NCBI RefSeq assembly: GCF_002933295.1
Contig: NZ_PSSW01000004.1
Span: forward strand, 62,001 to 126,000
Reading direction: 5' to 3'
DNA from: Marinobacter flavimaris
Lineage (GTDB): Bacteria > Pseudomonadota > Gammaproteobacteria > Pseudomonadales > Oleiphilaceae
Length of the DNA: 64,000 nucleotides
Part shown: positions 18,346-26,547 of the stretch, one piece after another
Layout: each line of letters opens with the position of its first letter
Position numbering within the stretch: position 1 is the first letter of the stretch
The notes under the pieces: generated by a model
Told to the model about the DNA's origin: nothing
Seen by the model: the letters and a program-made list of their open reading frames with translations, nothing else
Databases searched by the model: none
Translations under genes and position numbers: made by a program

Positions 18346-18801
18346 TCAACCCGCCAGCGCGGCCCGCACTTTCTTGCTCAAATGCCCCATCTCAACGCGG
18401 CCAAGCACCTGGGGTTTCAGTTCATTCATCACCTTGCCCATGTCTTGCATGCCCTGGGCATCCGTTGAACTGATGGCCATCCGAATCAACCCGTCAAGAT
18501 CATCCTCGCTGAGAGCCGCCGGCATGAACTCTTCAATGATCACCATTTCCGCTCGCTCTTTATCGCCCAATTCCTCGCGGCCGGCTTCGTCGTACTGACT
18601 GGCCGCGTCGCGGCGCTGTTTGAGCATCTTGTCCAGCACCTTGAGAACATCCTCGTCATTGAGCTCGCGGCGTTCATCAATCTCAATCTGCTTCACGGCA
18701 GACTGGGCCATGCGCAAAGTAACCAGGCGGGTTTTATCCTTGTTCCGCATTGCTTCTTTTACCGCGCTGTTCAGTTGTTCCTTAAGGGTTGGTGCCGTCA
18801 T
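18346..18801 (-). CDS. yqeY: GatB/YqeY-domain protein
   Basis: 151 aa, helical, with the YqeY pattern: [18 protein letters not shown] at the start, [19 protein letters not shown], and a C-terminal [17 protein letters not shown]. These match the tRNA-binding tail domain of GatB, though the standalone protein's role is unclear. AGGAG precedes ATG 18801. The usual rpsU neighbour is not present; the next gene is divergent. Confidence 0.92.
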   Translation of the reverse strand: MTAPTLKEQLNSAVKEAMRNKDKTRLVTLRMAQSAVKQIEIDERRELNDEDVLKVLDKMLKQRRDAASQYDEAGREELGDKERAEMVIIEEFMPAALSEDDLDGLIRMAISSTDAQGMQDMGKVMNELKPQVLGRVEMGHLSKKVRAALAG

Positions 18802-18936
18802 TGCTGATCTCCTGTTGTTTGGCTTTGTTCTGGTTTATGGGGACGAATCGGGAATAATGCAAAGGGTGGGAATTCCATGATTCATGCTGCACTGTAGAAT
18901 GCAGACACCCGAGGAAAGAAAAAGGCGCCAGGAACA

Positions 18937-19947
18937 ATGATTGATTTCCGCAGCGATACTGTGACCCGCCCTACCCCCGAGATGCGCGAAGCCATGGCCA
19001 GCGCCGAGGTTGGAGACGATGTCTATGGCGACGACCCTACAGTTAACAGCCTGCAGGCCTACGCCGCCGAGAGGCTCGGCTTCGAAGCGGCCCTTTTTAC
19101 TGCCACAGGCACCCAGGCCAACCTGCTTGCCATCATGAGCCATTGTGGCCGCGGGGATGAGTATCTCTGTGGCCAGTCCGCTCACAATTACAAGTACGAG
19201 GGCGGAGGCGCCGCGGTGCTGGGCAGTGTCCAGCCCCAACCGATCGAGAACGAGCCGGACGGGAGCATTGATCTGGAAAAAGCCCGGGCCGCGATCAAGG
19301 CGGACGATTTTCATTTTGCCGTCACCCGTCTGCTCTCCCTTGAGAACACCATCGGAGGCAAAGTACTGCCCCTCGATTACCAGGCGCAGGCCCGTGCGTT
19401 CTGCGACGAACACGGGCTTCTTCTGCACCTGGACGGCGCCCGTATTTTCAATGCCGCCGTAAAATCAAACTGCGATGTCACCGAAATAACCCGGCACTAC
19501 GATTCCGTCAGCGTGTGTCTGTCCAAAGGCCTGGGCGCACCGGTTGGATCGCTGCTGCTGGGGTCGGAATCATTCATCAAGCGGGCCACCCGGCTGCGCA
19601 AAATGGTGGGGGGCGGCATGCGCCAGGCCGGCATTCTGGCCGCCGCGGGACGTATCGCGCTCGAAAGGGGGCCGCTTAGACTGTTCGAGGACCATGAAAA
19701 CGCCGAATACCTGAGCAACGGCCTGGCAAAGATTCCGGAACTTGAGGTCAACCCGGCCAGTACCCAGACCAACATCGTTTACGCAAGGTGCAAGGCGGGC
19801 CAGGCGTCACAGCTGAAAGACTACCTGGCCGAACAGGGCATCCTGATTACGGCCGGCGACCCGATCCGCTTTGTGACCCACCAGGATGTCAGCCGTGAGG
19901 ATGTCGACACGCTGCTGACGGCCATCCGGCAATTCTACCCGTCCTGA
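18937..19947 (+). CDS. ltaE: Low-specificity L-threonine aldolase
   Basis: 336 aa, a fold-type I PLP enzyme splitting L-threonine or L-allo-threonine to glycine and acetaldehyde. It starts IDFRSDTVTRPTPEMREAM (hallmark). The PLP lysine is Lys197 in SVCLSKGLGAPVG, the same position as in E. coli LtaE. The His in HLDGARIFNAA block is typical. Glycine produced could feed one-carbon metabolism. It converges on the BCCT gene across a strong terminator. Confidence 0.94.
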   Translation: MIDFRSDTVTRPTPEMREAMASAEVGDDVYGDDPTVNSLQAYAAERLGFEAALFTATGTQANLLAIMSHCGRGDEYLCGQSAHNYKYEGGGAAVLGSVQPQPIENEPDGSIDLEKARAAIKADDFHFAVTRLLSLENTIGGKVLPLDYQAQARAFCDEHGLLLHLDGARIFNAAVKSNCDVTEITRHYDSVSVCLSKGLGAPVGSLLLGSESFIKRATRLRKMVGGGMRQAGILAAAGRIALERGPLRLFEDHENAEYLSNGLAKIPELEVNPASTQTNIVYARCKAGQASQLKDYLAEQGILITAGDPIRFVTHQDVSREDVDTLLTAIRQFYPS

Positions 19948-19963
19948 CCGGATACTCTCGCTC

Positions 19964-19992
19964 AAAAAAGGGCCCCTCAATGAGGGGCCCTT
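19964..19992. terminator. Bidirectional intrinsic terminator, ltaE / BCCT
   Basis: Perfect 12-bp arms at 19968-19979 and 19981-19992 (core GGGCCCCTCA / TGAGGGGCCC) sit between convergent genes. A run of six A at 19964-19969 overlaps the left arm and gives a U-run for the minus-strand transcript, so it mainly terminates the BCCT gene. It probably also blocks read-through from ltaE. Confidence 0.85.
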
Positions 19993-20019
19993 CCAGCGTC
20001 ACCTTATATCAGCCTGGGG

Positions 20020-21615
20020 TTACACCATCTTGCCTTCGGCAATCAGCAAGCGGCGTTCATGATGAAGGCCTTTGAACAGGCTGTAGGTCATCACCAACAG
20101 CACCAGCGTAAACGGCAGCCCGACACTCAGGGCGCCAGCTTGCAGAGCGTTGAGGGCTTGTTCACCGCCAACGAACAGAAGCACCCCGGCAATGGTCCCT
20201 TCAGTGACCGCCCAGAAGATGCGCTGGGCTTTCGGGGCATCGGTCTTGCCGCCAGACGTGATGCTGTCAATCACCAGGGAACCGGAATCTGAGGATGTGA
20301 CGAAGAACGTCAACACCAGAGTGATCCCGATAAACGAGGTGATTCCAGACAGTGAGATATTTTCCAGCATCTGGAACATGGCCAACGACACTTCGGTAAG
20401 ACCCTCGGAACCCAACACGCCAATCTCGTTCTGGACCTGATTTAGCGCCCCGCCTCCGAATGCGCTCATCCAGAACAGAGTAATGATGGTCGGGATGATC
20501 AGAACCGCCGTGACGAACTCACGCACCGTGCGGCCATGGGATACCCGCGCGATAAACATACCTACGAACGGTGACCAGGAAATCCACCAGGCCCAGTAGA
20601 AGACCGTCCAACCATGGAACCAGGTGGTGTCTTCCTCGCGGCCAAAGGGATTACTGAGCGAGAACATATTGGACGCGTAGGAGACCGACGTATCCCAGAG
20701 CCACTGGAACACGGCGAGTGTGGGGCCGGCAAATATTACAAACAGAAGCAGCAGCCCGGCCATGATCATGTTCGCGTTACTGAGAATCCGGACACCACCA
20801 TGGATCCCCCGAATCACGGAGAGGGTAGCAACAGCCGTAACGCCGGCGATCACGCCGACCTGAATATTCAGGCCTCCCTCAATATCAAACAGGTAGGAAA
20901 TACCGGATGCCGCTTGCTGGGCGCCAAACCCGAGCGAGGTTGCAAGACCAAAGATGGTCGCCAGTACCGACACGGTGTCGATGACATTACCGGGCCATCC
21001 CCACACCTTGTCTCCCAGAATTGGAAAAAAGGCAGAGCGAATGGTTAGTGGCAGGCCTTTATTAAAGGCAAAAAACGACAGCGAGAGCCCGACAATCGCG
21101 TAGATTGCCCAGGGATGCAGACCCCAGTGGTACATGGTTGCGCCCATCGCAAGGCGGGCACCCTCAGCAGTGTTTGGCTCAACACCGAGGGGCGTTCCAT
21201 ACCAGTCGGTGTAATAGGCCACAGGCTCGGCAACCGACCAGAACATCAGCCCGGTACCCATACCAGCTGCGAACAACATGGCAAACCAGGACAGCAGAGA
21301 GAACTCTGGCTTGGCATCAAGCCCGCCAATCCTAATCTTGCCCACCGGCATGAAAATAAGGGCCAGACAGAAAACAACAAACAGGTTTGCGCTGAGAAGA
21401 AAGCCCCAGTCGAACACAGCAATCGCACCATTCTTGGCGCTATCGAGCAACTCCTTTGCACCTGCGGGGAAAATAAGTGTTCCGACAACGAAGGCAACAA
21501 TCAGGATTGCGGTTAACGGAAATACGATGTTGTGGATATCGAAGCCGAACTTCTCGATATTATCCTGACCGGCTACATAGTCGGTCTGATAATCGTCTGA
21601 AATGACGTCACCCAA
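20020..21615 (-). CDS. BCCT-family betaine/carnitine/choline transporter
   Basis: 531 aa with about 12 transmembrane helices. The family signature in the eighth helix, WTVFYWAWWISWSPFVGMF (aromatic cage for trimethylammonium), is present, as is GMGTGLMFWSVAEP. BCCT carriers take up quaternary amines with Na+ or H+, often as osmoprotectants. The start is TTG 21615 with AGGAG 8 nt upstream. The C-terminal domain is short, so osmosensing by a long tail like BetP's is unlikely. The specific substrate is not determined. Confidence 0.93.
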   Translation of the reverse strand: MGDVISDDYQTDYVAGQDNIEKFGFDIHNIVFPLTAILIVAFVVGTLIFPAGAKELLDSAKNGAIAVFDWGFLLSANLFVVFCLALIFMPVGKIRIGGLDAKPEFSLLSWFAMLFAAGMGTGLMFWSVAEPVAYYTDWYGTPLGVEPNTAEGARLAMGATMYHWGLHPWAIYAIVGLSLSFFAFNKGLPLTIRSAFFPILGDKVWGWPGNVIDTVSVLATIFGLATSLGFGAQQAASGISYLFDIEGGLNIQVGVIAGVTAVATLSVIRGIHGGVRILSNANMIMAGLLLLFVIFAGPTLAVFQWLWDTSVSYASNMFSLSNPFGREEDTTWFHGWTVFYWAWWISWSPFVGMFIARVSHGRTVREFVTAVLIIPTIITLFWMSAFGGGALNQVQNEIGVLGSEGLTEVSLAMFQMLENISLSGITSFIGITLVLTFFVTSSDSGSLVIDSITSGGKTDAPKAQRIFWAVTEGTIAGVLLFVGGEQALNALQAGALSVGLPFTLVLLVMTYSLFKGLHHERRLLIAEGKMV

Positions 21616-21769
21616 TGTGAGGACTCCTATGACTGCATAACCCGGCAGTCGGTTGGAAAGTTTACCTCTCTAAGTGCCACCCCAATATTTTGAACTCTAA
21701 GAATTAAAATTTCCAACTCTGTTAGACTTGGGCGCTACGAATCCTCGCAACGCCTGAAGGTTCCCGCTG

Positions 21770-22663
21770 ATGAAACTCAACCCCTTTAACACCCGCATCG
21801 GTCTGGCTCTGGGAGGCGGCGCTGCCAAAGGCATTGCGCACATTGGTGTGCTGAAAGCGTTTGAAGAAGAGCAAATCAAGATTCATTGCATTTCGGGCAC
21901 GAGCGCCGGCGCGCTTATCGCGAGCTATTACGCTTTCGGCCGCCCGGCGGAATCCATCCTCAGCATTTGCTCAACGCTGAACCTCTCCAAAATCATCAAC
22001 TTTACCTTTGAGCGCGGAGGGCTGTTCAGCACCAACGCCATTCGGGAGATGATTCACCGCGATCTGGGCGATGTCCGGATCGAGGACGCCGAGATTCCGC
22101 TGGCCATCTGTGCCACGGATATCGAAACCGGCGAACAGTTGATCTTCCGGGAAGGCAATCTGGCGGATGTCGTGTGCGCCTCAATGGCGGTTCCCGGCCT
22201 GTTTGTACCTGTTGAAATCGATGGGCGGATTCTGGTGGACGGGGGGCTGGTGGAAAACGTCCCCATTTCGCCATTGGCCAAAATGGGTGCTGGTATTACG
22301 GTGGCCGTTGATCTCAGCCATGTCAGCCGTTATCCGAAGCCGGACAACACCTTCGATGTCATTTCCAACGCCATCAACATTGGCATCGATTTCAACACCC
22401 GCAAGCAACTGAAGCATGCCGACATATCGGTACCTCTGGACCTGAGCGACTACAGCCTTACCAATAACGCCGACCGCGTTGACGAGCTTTATCGGGAAGG
22501 CTATCACCCGATGAAGAAGAAGATCCGCCAGGTACTCTGGTACAAAAGGATGCATGTTGCCATCAGTCTTCTGAAAACAACGCGAACGTTGATGCCCTTC
22601 AAGGTGCCCGAGATTCTGAAGGAGCTCAGGCGCCACGGCTTTGCGGTGCGCAATCGTAATTAG
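21770..22663 (+). CDS. Patatin-like phospholipase (RssA-like)
   Basis: 297 aa. The patatin features are in order: oxyanion loop LALGGGAAKGIAHIGVL near the start, nucleophile elbow GTSAG, and catalytic Asp in LVDGGLVENVP. Small bacterial members of this kind act as acylhydrolases or lysophospholipases, usually cytosolic. The C-terminal ~70 residues after the Asp motif are basic and may bind membrane. The gene is monocistronic, with GST next on the same strand. Confidence 0.9.
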   Translation: MKLNPFNTRIGLALGGGAAKGIAHIGVLKAFEEEQIKIHCISGTSAGALIASYYAFGRPAESILSICSTLNLSKIINFTFERGGLFSTNAIREMIHRDLGDVRIEDAEIPLAICATDIETGEQLIFREGNLADVVCASMAVPGLFVPVEIDGRILVDGGLVENVPISPLAKMGAGITVAVDLSHVSRYPKPDNTFDVISNAINIGIDFNTRKQLKHADISVPLDLSDYSLTNNADRVDELYREGYHPMKKKIRQVLWYKRMHVAISLLKTTRTLMPFKVPEILKELRRHGFAVRNRN

Positions 22664-22753
22664 CCACTTAATCACCGCCAGCGGTGAACCAAAACGCTCT
22701 TTGCAGACTACTCTTCACACCCGACCATTTTTCAATGCGAACGGAGCTTGCGC

Positions 22754-23422
22754 ATGATTACAGTTCACCACCTCAACAATTCCCGCTCACAGCGCGTTCT
22801 CTGGATGCTGGAAGAACTGGGTGTTCCCTACGAGATCAAGCATTACCAGCGAGATCCCAAGACCATGCTGGCCCCCGAAAGCCTGAAAAAGGTGCACCCG
22901 CTTGGAAAATCCCCGGTGATCACAGACGGCGAACTGGTGGTTGCCGAATCCGGTGCCATCATCGAATACCTGGCGCACACCTATGGCAAAGACACCATGC
23001 TCCCGGAGAGCGGGGGGCAAGCCTGGCTCGACTACACCTACTGGTTGCACTACGCCGAAGGCTCATTGATGCCGCCTCTGGTGTTGCGCCTTGTCTTCGA
23101 AAAGGTAAAAACCAGCCCGATGCCGTTCTTTGTTAAACCTGTCGCCAAAGGCATTTCGGACAAAACCAACGAGATGTTTATAGGCCCGATGATCAAGACC
23201 CACCTGGATTTCGTGGAAAGCCATCTGGCGAAGAACACCTGGTTCCTGGGGGACAAACTGAGCGCGGCGGACATCCAGATGAGCTTCCCGCTTGAGGCTT
23301 CCGTAGCCAGGGGCATCGTCGGCAGGAACCGGCCTCACATCAGCGGATGGGTCAAACGCGTTCATGCCCGACCGGCTTATCAGAGGGCGCTCGAGAAAGG
23401 CGGTGATTACGACTTCGCCTGA
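22754..23422 (+). CDS. Glutathione S-transferase
   Basis: 222 aa. The N-terminal thioredoxin-like domain has the cis-Pro motif HPLGKSPVI and the GSH-binding ESGAIIEYL. The C-terminal helical domain follows with FLGDKLSAADIQMSFPL. ATG 22754 is chosen over TTG 22748 because CGGAG lies 7 nt upstream of it. The active residue is probably the Ser in NNSRSQRVLW, as in beta/zeta-like bacterial GSTs. The substrate is unknown. Confidence 0.92.
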   Translation: MITVHHLNNSRSQRVLWMLEELGVPYEIKHYQRDPKTMLAPESLKKVHPLGKSPVITDGELVVAESGAIIEYLAHTYGKDTMLPESGGQAWLDYTYWLHYAEGSLMPPLVLRLVFEKVKTSPMPFFVKPVAKGISDKTNEMFIGPMIKTHLDFVESHLAKNTWFLGDKLSAADIQMSFPLEASVARGIVGRNRPHISGWVKRVHARPAYQRALEKGGDYDFA

Positions 23423-23488
23423 AGACCGGCGATCCGATTGCGGCTAAAAGGAGTACCAAATACTGAATTCACGGATGGAGATACTGGA

Positions 23489-23866
23489 ATGAAAGAAGTT
23501 CGCAGAACCACGCTACCCGTTGTGGAAATGGCGAAAAGCAACGAAGAGTTCCGGCAGGTATTATGGACCGGAGATCATACGCAACTCGTTCTGATGGCCA
23601 TTCCCGAAGGCGGCGAGATTGGCGGCGAAGTTCACGAGGGACATGATCAACTGCTTTATTTCGTCTCGGGCGAGGGAGAAGCGACGATCGGCGAAACGAA
23701 GGTACCTGTAAAGGCGGGCGACGTCAGCATCGTGCCCTCGGGTACCTTTCACAACTTCCGTAACACCGGAAACGGCATGTTCAAGCTTTACACAACCTAC
23801 TGCCCACCAGAGCACGCCCCGGGAAACGAGCATGAAACCAAGCAGGAAGCGGATGCCGCGGAATGA
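23489..23866 (+). CDS. Cupin-domain protein
   Basis: 125 aa. The cupin motif 1 is visible as GGEIGGEVHEGHDQLLYFVSGEGEA (read in parts: EVHEGHDQ...G), and motif 2 as AGDVSIVPSGTFHNFRNTG. Small single-domain cupins bind a metal and may be isomerases or sensors. ATG 23489 follows GGATGGAG. It has no defined function; the acidic tail after residue ~110 is rich in Glu and Ala. Confidence 0.85.
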   Translation: MKEVRRTTLPVVEMAKSNEEFRQVLWTGDHTQLVLMAIPEGGEIGGEVHEGHDQLLYFVSGEGEATIGETKVPVKAGDVSIVPSGTFHNFRNTGNGMFKLYTTYCPPEHAPGNEHETKQEADAAE

Positions 23867-23875
23867 ATCCGCGGC

Positions 23876-24090
23876 CTACAGTCGCTCCAAGAAATTATCC
23901 AATGCCTGATTAACCGGATCCGGGTGCGAAAGATTTGCAGCATGCCCGGCACCGGGAATCACGACCAGTTCGGCATCCTACGCTCTTAGCAGTCTGTCCA
24001 TCTGCCAAGAGGCGCTCGGCCAGGCGATGGTCTAACCTTGATCCTGCATCTCGTTGACTGCTGCCTTTTCTGGCTCAGGAAAGCGTACAC
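23876..24090 (-). pseudogene. Alpha/beta-hydrolase 3' remnant
   Basis: Reading the minus strand in one frame from about 24090 to TAG 23876-23878 gives a convincing hydrolase C-terminus: LLRA, stop, DAELVVIPGAGHAANLS, then HPDPVNQALDNFLERL. The PGAGHA segment is the catalytic-His loop of the fold. Two in-frame stops interrupt it (TAG at 23978-23980 and TAG at 24032-24034 on the minus strand). The nucleophile half (GxSxG) is absent, so the gene is both truncated and decayed. Confidence 0.75.
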
Positions 24091-24119
24091 CCAAAACAAA
24101 AACAGGAACCGGGGACCGT

Positions 24120-25733
24120 ATGATTTTTGATTACATCATTGTAGGTGGCGGATCGGCTGGCGCCGTGATGGCGGCGCGATTGAGTGAGGACCCTGATGTC
24201 AGCGTTTGTCTCCTGGAGGCAGGCGGCAAGGGCGATCACTTGTTGACCCGCGCGCCAGCTGGTGTGGTCGCGATCATGCCCGGCCATGGCAAGATCAACA
24301 ACTGGGCGTTCAATACAGAGCATCAGCCCGAGCTGGCTGGGCGTCGAGGATTCCAACCCAGAGGCCGTGGGCTGGGTGGTTCCAGCCTGATCAACGCAAT
24401 GCTTTATGTGCGTGGACACAGCGCGGATTATGATGGATGGGCCGAGCTGGGTTGCGACGGATGGGGATGGGACGATGTTTTGCCCTACTTCCGCAAAGCG
24501 GAATGCCATGAAGGTGGAGCCAGCGAATACCATGGAGCCAAGGGCCCACTGCATGTTTGCAAACAGCGATCACCAAGGCCCATTTCCGAAGCCTTTATCG
24601 AGGCGGCTAAAGAGCACGGCTATCCCGCAAGCGACGATTTCAATACCGGCGACAACGAGGGCGTTGGCCTCTATGAAGTTACCCAGTTTCATGACACCGA
24701 ACGCAATGGTGAACGCTGCTCCACCGCTGCGGCGTATTTGTATCCGATCATGGAACAGCGCAACAACCTAAAGGTTGTGACCGGTGCCCGTGCGACCCGA
24801 ATTCTTTTTAACGGAAAACGTGCTTCCGGCGTTGAGTATCGACTCAAGGGCCAATCGCTCACGGCCTCAGCAAACCGCGAAGTCATCCTATCCGCCGGTG
24901 CCTTCGGCTCCCCGCAGTTACTTCAGCTATCCGGAGTGGGAAATCCCGACGACATCCTCCCGCATGGAATTCCCATGGTTCACGAGCTGCCGGGCGTCGG
25001 CCGAAATCTGCAGGATCATCTGGATTTCATTCTGGCCTACAAGTCCGCGGATACCGATAACTTTGGCTTCAGTTTAACGGGCATGAAAAACATGCTTCGC
25101 CATTCCCTCCAATGGCGAACGGATGGGACGGGTATGATTGCCTCGCCCTTTGCAGAGGGGGCGGCATTCCTGAAGTCTGACCCGGAGCAGAACAAGCCGG
25201 ACCTGCAGCTGCACTTCGTCGTCTCCATCGTGGAGGATCACGCCCGTAAACTGCATTGGGGACACGGCTTCAGTTGCCACGTCTGCAACCTGCGGCCGAA
25301 ATCCCGAGGGCGTGTTTTTCTGCTCAGCGCCGACCCAATGGCCGATCCCGGCATCGACCCCAACTATTTGTCCGACCCGGACGACCTGAATCTGACTATC
25401 AAAGGCGCAAAAATCACCCGGGAGATTCTCGAAGGGCCTGCACTCTCGCCGTACCGACAATCCGAAATGTTCGGCGTTCACGACGGCATGAGCGATGAGG
25501 AATGGGAACGCCACATTCGCGCCCGTGCGGATACGATCTATCACCCGGTGGGCACCTGCAAGATGGGCATAGATGATCTGGCCGTGGTTGACTCCAGCCT
25601 CAAGGTTCACGGACTTGAGGGTTTGCGGGTGGTCGACGCTTCGGTCATGCCGACTTTGATTGGTGGTAACACCAACGCCCCGACGATCATGATTGCTGAA
25701 AAGATCGCCGATACGATTCGAACCAGCGGATAA
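24120..25733 (+). CDS. GMC-family oxidoreductase (choline dehydrogenase-like)
   Basis: 537 aa FAD enzyme. The N-terminal dinucleotide fold is DYIIVGGGSAGAVMAARL. GMC signature 1 is RGLGGSSLINAMLYVRG, and the C-terminal active-site region YHPVGTCKMG carries the catalytic His, followed by NTNAPTIMIAEK. ATG 24120 begins the domain directly; an open frame continues upstream to 24054. It most resembles the BetA/AlkJ alcohol dehydrogenases, so choline or an aliphatic alcohol is a plausible substrate. An SDR gene follows 22 bp downstream. Confidence 0.9.
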   Translation: MIFDYIIVGGGSAGAVMAARLSEDPDVSVCLLEAGGKGDHLLTRAPAGVVAIMPGHGKINNWAFNTEHQPELAGRRGFQPRGRGLGGSSLINAMLYVRGHSADYDGWAELGCDGWGWDDVLPYFRKAECHEGGASEYHGAKGPLHVCKQRSPRPISEAFIEAAKEHGYPASDDFNTGDNEGVGLYEVTQFHDTERNGERCSTAAAYLYPIMEQRNNLKVVTGARATRILFNGKRASGVEYRLKGQSLTASANREVILSAGAFGSPQLLQLSGVGNPDDILPHGIPMVHELPGVGRNLQDHLDFILAYKSADTDNFGFSLTGMKNMLRHSLQWRTDGTGMIASPFAEGAAFLKSDPEQNKPDLQLHFVVSIVEDHARKLHWGHGFSCHVCNLRPKSRGRVFLLSADPMADPGIDPNYLSDPDDLNLTIKGAKITREILEGPALSPYRQSEMFGVHDGMSDEEWERHIRARADTIYHPVGTCKMGIDDLAVVDSSLKVHGLEGLRVVDASVMPTLIGGNTNAPTIMIAEKIADTIRTSG

Positions 25734-25755
25734 AGGCCTCACTAAAGGTGGCAAA

Positions 25756-26487
25756 ATGACAACAAAAGACAAACCAGTTGCTCTAATCATCGGGGCCGGA
25801 GACCACCTCGGCTCTGCCATCGCCCGGCGCTTTGCAAAGGAAGGCTTCCACCTTGTGGTCACCCGCCGGCGCGGGGATCTTGATCTTCTCAGCTCGGAAA
25901 TTCAGGCTCTCGGCTCGAGCGCGACAGCCATCCATTCCGATGCAAGGGACGAAGACCAGGTCATTGAGCTGGTTGAACGCGTTGAGTCAGAGCATGGCCC
26001 AATACGGGTAGCCGTCTTCAACGTGGGCGGAAACGTTCGATTCGATATCTGCGAGACCAGCACCCGGGTCTACCGGAAAGTCTGGGAGATGTGCGCACTG
26101 GCCGGGTTTCTGGTCGGGCGCGAGGTCGCAAAGAAAATGCTGCAACGCAATGAAGGCACTCTCCTCTTTACCGGCGCCTCCGCGAGCCTCCGCGGCGGAC
26201 GCGGCTTTGCGGCCTTTGCCGGCGGCAAGCATGCGCTGCGCGCCCTGGCGCAAAGCATGGCAAGGGAATTGGGCCCGCAAGGGATACACGTCGCTCACGT
26301 GGTGGTGGATGGCCTCATCCGCAATGAAGCCACGGCAGAATTTTTGCCGGACCTCTATGCGAGCAAGGGCGAGGACGGCATTATCGAGCCCGACGAACTC
26401 GCGGAAATCTATTGGCAGCTACACAACCAGCCACGCTCAGCCTGGACTTTCGAGCTCGATGCGCGGCCTTTCTCAGAGAACTGGTAA
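25756..26487 (+). CDS. SDR-family protein lacking the catalytic Tyr
   Basis: 243 aa, SDR fold. The cofactor motif is a variant, GAGDHLGSA, in place of TGxxxGIG. Ser142 lies in the FTGASAS strand, but the YxxxK position reads FAGGK, with Phe154 where Tyr is expected and Lys158 kept. The enzyme may therefore have altered or lost chemistry, or use another residue. ATG 25756 is 22 bp after the GMC gene, so the two are probably one operon acting on the same alcohol or aldehyde. Confidence 0.85.
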   Translation: MTTKDKPVALIIGAGDHLGSAIARRFAKEGFHLVVTRRRGDLDLLSSEIQALGSSATAIHSDARDEDQVIELVERVESEHGPIRVAVFNVGGNVRFDICETSTRVYRKVWEMCALAGFLVGREVAKKMLQRNEGTLLFTGASASLRGGRGFAAFAGGKHALRALAQSMARELGPQGIHVAHVVVDGLIRNEATAEFLPDLYASKGEDGIIEPDELAEIYWQLHNQPRSAWTFELDARPFSENW

Positions 26488-26514
26488 CGCCCCGGAGAAG
26501 CTGTGTCGGACTAT

Positions 26515-26541
26515 CAGGAGCCGGGTATCAGCCGGCTCCTG
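26515..26541. terminator. Bidirectional hairpin between SDR and ATP-grasp genes
   Basis: Perfect 10-bp arms CAGGAGCCGG (26515-26524) and CCGGCTCCTG (26532-26541) with a 7-nt loop lie between two convergent genes. The T-content downstream is modest (TCGTTCC), so it is a probable but not strong intrinsic terminator. Confidence 0.6.
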
Positions 26542-26547
26542 TCGTTC

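Noticed and set aside
22672..22687. TCACCGC/GCGGTGA dyad after the patatin gene
   Set aside because: The two-base loop and missing T-run make it a poor terminator, and nothing marks it as an operator.
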